Part shown: piece after piece, positions 60,111 to 64,000 of the stretch | How the letters are laid out: every line of letters starts with the position of its first letter | Position numbering within the stretch: position 1 is the stretch's first letter | DNA from: an uncultured Verrucomicrobiota bacterium | GTDB lineage: Bacteria; Verrucomicrobiota; Verrucomicrobiia; Limisphaerales; UBA9464 | Assembly (NCBI GenBank): GCA_903922605.1 | Contig: CAIXUG010000052.1 | Span: 124,001-188,000 of the forward strand | Reading direction: 5' to 3' | DNA: 64,000 bases | Translations under genes and position numbers: made by a program | The notes under the pieces: model-generated | Told to the model about the DNA's origin: nothing | The model's database searches: none | What the model saw: only the letters and a program-made list of their open reading frames with translations

Positions 60111-60190
60111 ATTCGCGTCGGCCCGCAGGCGTTCGGCAGAGCACGCTTTCGCCCCACGACCCTGAAATGTCCCGAATCCACTTCTTCGCT

Positions 60191-60218
60191 GAAAACCGAA
60201 AACCGAAAACCGAAAACT
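60191..60218. repeat. GAAAACC tandem repeat
   Basis: The 7-base unit GAAAACC is repeated three times exactly and a fourth time as GAAAACT. Confidence 0.85.
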
Positions 60219-60284
60219 TGTTCCTGACCCCACTTCCGACCCTGCCCGAAAAATCATGTTACCTTTTCGCCGGGGCGTGGATGT

Positions 60285-61460
60285 ATGGGTGAGATGATGA
60301 CCGATGACATGGAGCTTGTGCGGCAGTACGCACGGGACAAGACCGAGGAGGCGTTTGCCAACCTGGTGTCACGGCACGTCAACCTGGTTTACTCCGTGGC
60401 CCTCCGCCTCGTCCGCGATCCGCATCTGGCCGGCGAGGTGACCCAGACCGTGTTCATCATCCTGGCCCGCAAGGCCGGCTCGCTGAGTCCCCGGACGATC
60501 GTGGCCGGCTGGCTGTGCCAGACCGCGCGCTACACCTCGGCCAAGGCCCTGACGCAGCAGCACCGCCGTCAGCAACGCGAACAGGAAGCCTACATGCAGT
60601 CCCCCTTGAACGAACCGGATTCCGAGGCCTGGCGGCAGATCGAACCCCTGCTCGACGAGGCGATGGCGGAGCTGGGTGAGAAGGACCACAACGCCCTCGT
60701 GCTCCGCTATTTTGAAGGCCGGAACTTCAAGGACGTGAGCGCCGCCCTCGGCACCAGCGAGGCCGGGGCCAAAATGCGGGTGAACCGCGCGCTGGAGAAA
60801 TTGCGGAAGTTCTTCGCCCGCCGTGGACTCACCTTTTCGGCGGCGGCAGTGGCCGGGGCGGTCTCGGCCAATTCCGTGCAGGCCGCCCCTTCCGGACTGG
60901 CCGCCACCGCGACCGCCGCCGCAGTCAAAGGCACCGCCGTCTCCACCTCCACCTTAACCCTCCTCAAAACCACACTGAAACTTATGGCCTGGACCAAACT
61001 CAAAATCGCCGCCGTTGTCACCGCCGCCGCCGTCGCGGCGGTCGGCACCGCCATCTTCACCACCCATCACCTCATACCTGCGGTGCATCGCTGGCACGCA
61101 GAACGACCGGCCCCGTTTGCCTTTGCCGGCTACGCGACCCCGGAGTCCTCGATCCAGTCGATGCTTTGGGCGGGGAGCCAGGGTGATTTCAAAGCCTTCA
61201 TGGCCGGCTGCACCAAGGAGCAGTCGGAACGCATTCTGAAAAAGATGGCGGGAAAATCGGAGGAACAGATCCGCCAGCACACCATCGCCTGGGCCGATTC
61301 GCTGAAGGGCTACAAGATCACCGGCAAGGAAACCATCGGCGACGACGAGGTCCACCTGCACATCGAGGCCAAGCCTTCGCCCGACGGGTTGCGTGACGGC
61401 AAAGTCGTCGTGGTCATGGTCAAGATCAGTGACGAGTGGAAGCAGGCCGGCGATCTGTGA
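60285..61460 (+). CDS. ECF sigma factor fused to a transmembrane helix and extracytoplasmic domain
   Basis: 391 residues; an ATG four codons later (MTDDMELV) is possible. Residues about 5-75 are sigma region 2 (AFANLVSRHVNLVYSVALRLVRDP, GEVTQTVFIILARKAGSL) and about 120-180 region 4 (LVLRYFEGRNFKDVSAALGT, AKMRVNRALEKLRKF). A long Ala/Thr-rich linker precedes a membrane helix (LKIAAVVTAAAVAAVGTAIF, near 245) and a C-terminal domain of about 110 residues (ESSIQSMLWAGSQGDFKAFM) resembling DUF4878/NTF2-like sensors. It may be a one-protein sensing sigma factor without separate anti-sigma; mechanism inferred. Confidence 0.8.
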   Translation: MGEMMTDDMELVRQYARDKTEEAFANLVSRHVNLVYSVALRLVRDPHLAGEVTQTVFIILARKAGSLSPRTIVAGWLCQTARYTSAKALTQQHRRQQREQEAYMQSPLNEPDSEAWRQIEPLLDEAMAELGEKDHNALVLRYFEGRNFKDVSAALGTSEAGAKMRVNRALEKLRKFFARRGLTFSAAAVAGAVSANSVQAAPSGLAATATAAAVKGTAVSTSTLTLLKTTLKLMAWTKLKIAAVVTAAAVAAVGTAIFTTHHLIPAVHRWHAERPAPFAFAGYATPESSIQSMLWAGSQGDFKAFMAGCTKEQSERILKKMAGKSEEQIRQHTIAWADSLKGYKITGKETIGDDEVHLHIEAKPSPDGLRDGKVVVVMVKISDEWKQAGDL

Positions 61461-61462
61461 CG

Positions 61463-61508
61463 GGAATTACGAGTTGCGAATTACGAATGACGAGTTGCCG
61501 AAAATTCG
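61463..61508. repeat. GAATTACGAGTTGCGAATTACGA word repeat
   Basis: Iterated AATTACGA, GAGTTGCG and GACGAGTTGCC words begin three bases after the sigma-factor stop. Similar wording on the opposite strand occurs at 438-482. Confidence 0.55.
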
Positions 61509-61630
61509 TGGACGTGAGGTGAATCGGAGTTCCACCCGCAGCACGCTGAAACCTCCGTTTACCGTACGCCAAGGTGTCCGACATCCCATTGGCAACAACC
61601 GGTGTGGGACAATACTGGAAGAGGCTGCGC

Positions 61631-61668
61631 TGAACGTTGAACGTCCAACGTTGGACGTTCAACGTTCA
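61631..61668. repeat. Perfect 38-bp palindrome upstream of der
   Basis: TGAACGTTGAACGTCCAAC is followed immediately by its exact reverse complement, with no loop. It ends 57 bases before the der start codon. Built from AACGTT and GAACG words like other dispersed repeats of the lineage. Confidence 0.9.
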
Positions 61669-61725
61669 AAGACCAGCGGGGCTTTTCCCTTCCGCTGGCA
61701 GGCTTTTCCGGCGAACCTGTCCCAC

Positions 61726-63549
61726 ATGACTGGACTCATCGCCATCGTCGGGCGGCCGAATGTCGGCAAATCGGCGCTCTTCAACCGCATCATCCGCAAG
61801 CGGATCGCCATCGTGCATGACATGCCCGGCGTGACGCGCGATCGCGTGACCGCCGAGGCCGAATGGCACGGACGGCCGTTCACGCTGGTGGATACCGGTG
61901 GCATCGGCCTGCTGCGGGGCGAACGTTCCGAGGATGTGATCATCAGCGCGGCGTTTGACCAGGTGCAGATCGCCATCGACTCGGCGAACCTCATCATTCT
62001 CGTCGTCAACGTGCAGGACGGCGTTGTCCCGCTGGACGCCGAGGTGGCCAAGCGCCTGCACGCCTCCGGCAAGCCGGTGATCGTGGCCGTCAACAAGGTG
62101 GACACCTACAAGGCTGAGCGCGGCCTCGACGAGTTTGCGGAATTGGGCTTTTCCAAGGTGTTCCCTGTCTCCGCCATCCACGGCGAAGGCCTGAACGAGC
62201 TGATGGATGACGCGATCCGGTACATCCCCAAGGGTGAACCGGTACCAGAACCTGAGGAGACTTACGGCGAGCCGGTGAAGAAGCTTACCGCCCAGGAGAA
62301 GGCCAAAATACGCGACGCCGAGCGGTCGAATGCCCCGGTAAAAATCGCCATCGTCGGCCGGCCGAACGTCGGCAAGTCATCGCTCATCAACAAGATCACC
62401 GGCTCCGAGCGCGTCATCGTCAGCCCCATTCCTGGCACGACCCGCGACGCCGTCGATGTGCCGTTCGAGGTGGATACCGAGGGCGTGCGCCAGCAGTACA
62501 TCCTGATTGACACCGCCGGCGTCCGCAAAGCGCGCCGCATCGACGACACGGTCGAGCTTTTCAGCGTCGAGCGCACCAAGGAGGCCATTGCCCGTTGCGA
62601 CATCGCCGTCCTCGTGCTCGATGCCGAGTCGGGCATCCTGGAGCAGGACAAAAAGGTGGCGGCCATCATCACCGAGAACCGCCGTGGCTGCATCGTGGTC
62701 GTGAACAAGTGGGATCTCGTGGCGGCTGACGTCCGCGAAGCCCGGGAAAAGGCCATCGCCGAGCGCGAGGCGAAAATCCGCAACCGGGACAATCGCGAAA
62801 ACCAGCGCCCGACCATGCTCGCCGAGTTCGGCGAATGGGTGCAGGAGAAGCTCTTCTTCCTCGACTACGCACCCGTGATCTTCACCTCGGCCACCGAGGG
62901 CTTCCAGCTCGACCGCCTGCTCGAGGCGGTTCGCTACGTGGCTGCGCAGCTCAAGCAGAAGGTGCCCACCGCGATCCTCAACCGCACGCTGCAGGATGCC
63001 ATCGTCCGCAAGCAGCCGGTCAGCTCGATGGGGCATCACCTGAAGTTCTACTACGCCACGCAGGTGCGGCAGGCCCCGCCGACCTTCCTGCTCTTCGTGA
63101 ACCGCGACGAGGTCTTCAACGTCGGCTACGACAAGTACCTCTCCGGCGAGCTGCGGAAGGCGTTCGGCTTCGAGGGCTGCCCGCTGGTGCTCGTGCCCAA
63201 GGCCCGCCCCAAGACCATCGAGCCCAAGCGCAAGTACAACCCGACGCCGGAGGATTCCGCCAAGGGCCCACGCCCACCGAAGCCGGCAGCCAAGGGCCGC
63301 TCGCAACATCCCGCCTTCCGTGATGGCAAGCGTCCACCGAGTCCCGTGCGGACGGCCCCGGCTCCGACCCCGGACGGGCGTCGAGGTGCCATTGGCACCG
63401 GCCCGCGAAGCAAATTTGCCAGCCGGGGAAAACCCGGTGCGGTAGGCCGCCCCCTCGGCCGCGACGGGCGTCCGATGCAGAACAAGCTGAAGAAGAAAAT
63501 GCGCGGCGGCCGCGCCCTCGGCAGCAAGCCGAAGAAAAAGCAGGCCTGA
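61726..63549 (+). CDS. der: Ribosome-associated GTPase Der (EngA) with basic C-terminal tail
   Basis: 607 residues from ATG 61726 (MTGLIAIVGRPNVGKS); the frame is open further upstream but begins with the first G domain here. G domain 1: GRPNVGKS, DTGG, NKVD. G domain 2: GRPNVGKSS, DTAGVRK, NKWD. A KH-like domain follows (VRYVAAQLKQKVPTAILNRT, HHLKFYYATQVRQAPPTFLLF). Der assists 50S subunit assembly. It is about 110-150 residues longer than most homologues because of a Pro/Arg/Lys/Gly-rich tail after residue 500 that ends in KKMRGGRALGSKPKKK. A start other than 61726 is unlikely. Confidence 0.95.
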   Translation: MTGLIAIVGRPNVGKSALFNRIIRKRIAIVHDMPGVTRDRVTAEAEWHGRPFTLVDTGGIGLLRGERSEDVIISAAFDQVQIAIDSANLIILVVNVQDGVVPLDAEVAKRLHASGKPVIVAVNKVDTYKAERGLDEFAELGFSKVFPVSAIHGEGLNELMDDAIRYIPKGEPVPEPEETYGEPVKKLTAQEKAKIRDAERSNAPVKIAIVGRPNVGKSSLINKITGSERVIVSPIPGTTRDAVDVPFEVDTEGVRQQYILIDTAGVRKARRIDDTVELFSVERTKEAIARCDIAVLVLDAESGILEQDKKVAAIITENRRGCIVVVNKWDLVAADVREAREKAIAEREAKIRNRDNRENQRPTMLAEFGEWVQEKLFFLDYAPVIFTSATEGFQLDRLLEAVRYVAAQLKQKVPTAILNRTLQDAIVRKQPVSSMGHHLKFYYATQVRQAPPTFLLFVNRDEVFNVGYDKYLSGELRKAFGFEGCPLVLVPKARPKTIEPKRKYNPTPEDSAKGPRPPKPAAKGRSQHPAFRDGKRPPSPVRTAPAPTPDGRRGAIGTGPRSKFASRGKPGAVGRPLGRDGRPMQNKLKKKMRGGRALGSKPKKKQA

Positions 63550-63560
63550 CCAAGGGGAGT

Positions 63561-63640
63561 GAAGGATGAATTAGGAATTATGAATGATGAAAAATGCAGT
63601 GTGCCTCATTCATAATTCATCCTTCCTCATTCATCCTTTC
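63561..63640. repeat. GGATGAATTATGAATGA inverted repeat
   Basis: GAAGGATGAATTAGGAATTA and TGAATGATGA (63561-63590) are mirrored by TCATTCATAATTCATCCTTC and CTCATTCATCC (63606-63636) between the convergent der and DUF1499 genes. It may serve as a bidirectional terminator. Confidence 0.75.
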
Positions 63641-64000
63641 CCCTGCGCGAAAGCCTCGCGCAGGTGCTCCACCCGTTTGCGGTTCACGCCGAGGTCGGAC
63701 TTGCCGACTCGCGAGGCGGAACGCACGTGGATGACCTTGGCTGGTTCATCCAATAGGAACTCCACGTCGTCCACGAAACGGAAGATTCGCGAGGTAAACT
63801 CGGCGCGCAGATAGCCATCGTGTTCCCCGGTGATTTTCACCCGGGGTTGCGCGAGCACGACCGCTTTCAGTCTCGCGAGTGCGGCCGAGCCGGGACCGGT
63901 GAAGGCCAGCGGAGCGATCTGGTGCTCGGCCTCGGGGTCCTGGCTGCACACGCAGTTCGGCGAATCAGGGCAGGGGAGCAGCCGTCCGCCGGTGGCACCC
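63631..64000 (-). CDS. DUF1499 family protein, C-terminal part (5' end outside window)
   Basis: About 123 residues visible, the frame continuing past the window edge. The conserved DUF1499 start CPDSPNCVCSQDPEAEH lies across 63940-63985, followed by TGEHDGYLRAEFTSRIFRFVDDVEFLLDE and VIHVRSASRVGKSDLGVNRKRVEHLRE, the typical end. A GTG at 63951 would remove the CPDSPNC motif and is unlikely to be the true start. Function of the family is not established. Confidence 0.88.
   Translation of the reverse strand, partial: GATGGRLLPCPDSPNCVCSQDPEAEHQIAPLAFTGPGSAALARLKAVVLAQPRVKITGEHDGYLRAEFTSRIFRFVDDVEFLLDEPAKVIHVRSASRVGKSDLGVNRKRVEHLREAFAQGKG

Larger units (their letters stand above)
59841..60284. 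other. Spacer occupied by repeats, no gene
   Basis: This spacer between the cupredoxin gene and the sigma-factor gene contains the repeat mosaic at 59885-60110 and a GAAAACC tandem at 60191-60218. GTTACC at 60258-60263 may be a -35-like element of the sigma-factor gene. No credible gene is seen. Confidence 0.5.

Noticed and set aside
1..64000. tRNA or rRNA genes
   Set aside because: No cloverleaf with GTTCGAATC-type T-arm or rRNA-like conserved block was noticed; a tRNAscan-SE/Infernal run would settle it.

Overview
The window is high-GC bacterial chromosome, most likely from a member of the Verrucomicrobiota (a Pedosphaera/Limisphaerales-like lineage). This is judged from family content only: two DUF1501 Tat-exported proteins (one paired with a DUF1800 protein, one with a cytochrome-c/DUF1549/DUF1553 protein), a second giant cytochrome-c/DUF1549/DUF1553 protein, propeller 'membrane-bound dehydrogenase' proteins, pseudopilins of the [18 protein letters not shown] type, and intergenic spacers filled with short inverted repeats. 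No tRNA, rRNA, CRISPR array or complete insertion sequence was seen.

Layout. 1-194: end of a glutamine synthetase gene and its terminator. 620-2484: phosphonatase-like HAD hydrolase and FAD oxidoreductase, translationally coupled. 2588-8205: LuxR-type regulator, pseudopilin, lipoprotein and a large Ig/LamG surface protein. 8579-10869: exported phosphatase-superfamily protein coupled to a PLP enzyme of the (R)-1-hydroxy-2-aminoethylphosphonate ammonia-lyase type; with 620-2484 this suggests aminophosphonate degradation. 11091-12239: purK. 12319-15937: DUF1501/DUF1800 pair and another pseudopilin. 16059-16744: VapC/Phd-type toxin-antitoxin pair. 17195-24272: minus-strand translation operon nusA-infB-rbfA-nrnA-truB-ribF with a promoter-plus-terminator leader. 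24419-31855: lipoprotein, cytochrome/DUF1549/DUF1553 protein, SHOCT protein and propeller-cytochrome protein. 31984-36318: small membrane protein, a membrane protein with a clan-CD (caspase-like) His/Cys motif pair, a 32-residue-repeat solenoid protein and an NTF2-like protein. 36751-43497: phospholipase C, galE, class C beta-lactamase-like hydrolase, lipoprotein esterase. 43686-46369: AT-rich three-gene operon (dCTP-deaminase-fold protein, HExxH zinc protease, small helical protein), clearly foreign to its surroundings. 46565-57503: DUF1501, cytochrome/DUF1549/DUF1553, a 1482-residue SGNH-propeller-HEAT-discoidin-azurin fusion and an esterase-lactonase fusion. 57861-64000: two Lys/Ala-rich histone-H1-like proteins, a membrane-anchored amicyanin-like cupredoxin, an ECF sigma factor fused to a membrane and extracytoplasmic domain, der, and a partial DUF1499 gene.

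The best candidate for an undescribed system is the AT-rich operon at 43686-46369. Further points of interest are the clan-CD-like membrane protein, the azurin-terminated giant enzyme, the split phosphonate pathway, the nusA leader, and the many spacers that each carry a different inverted repeat. All family assignments are from reading motifs by eye; no search was run.
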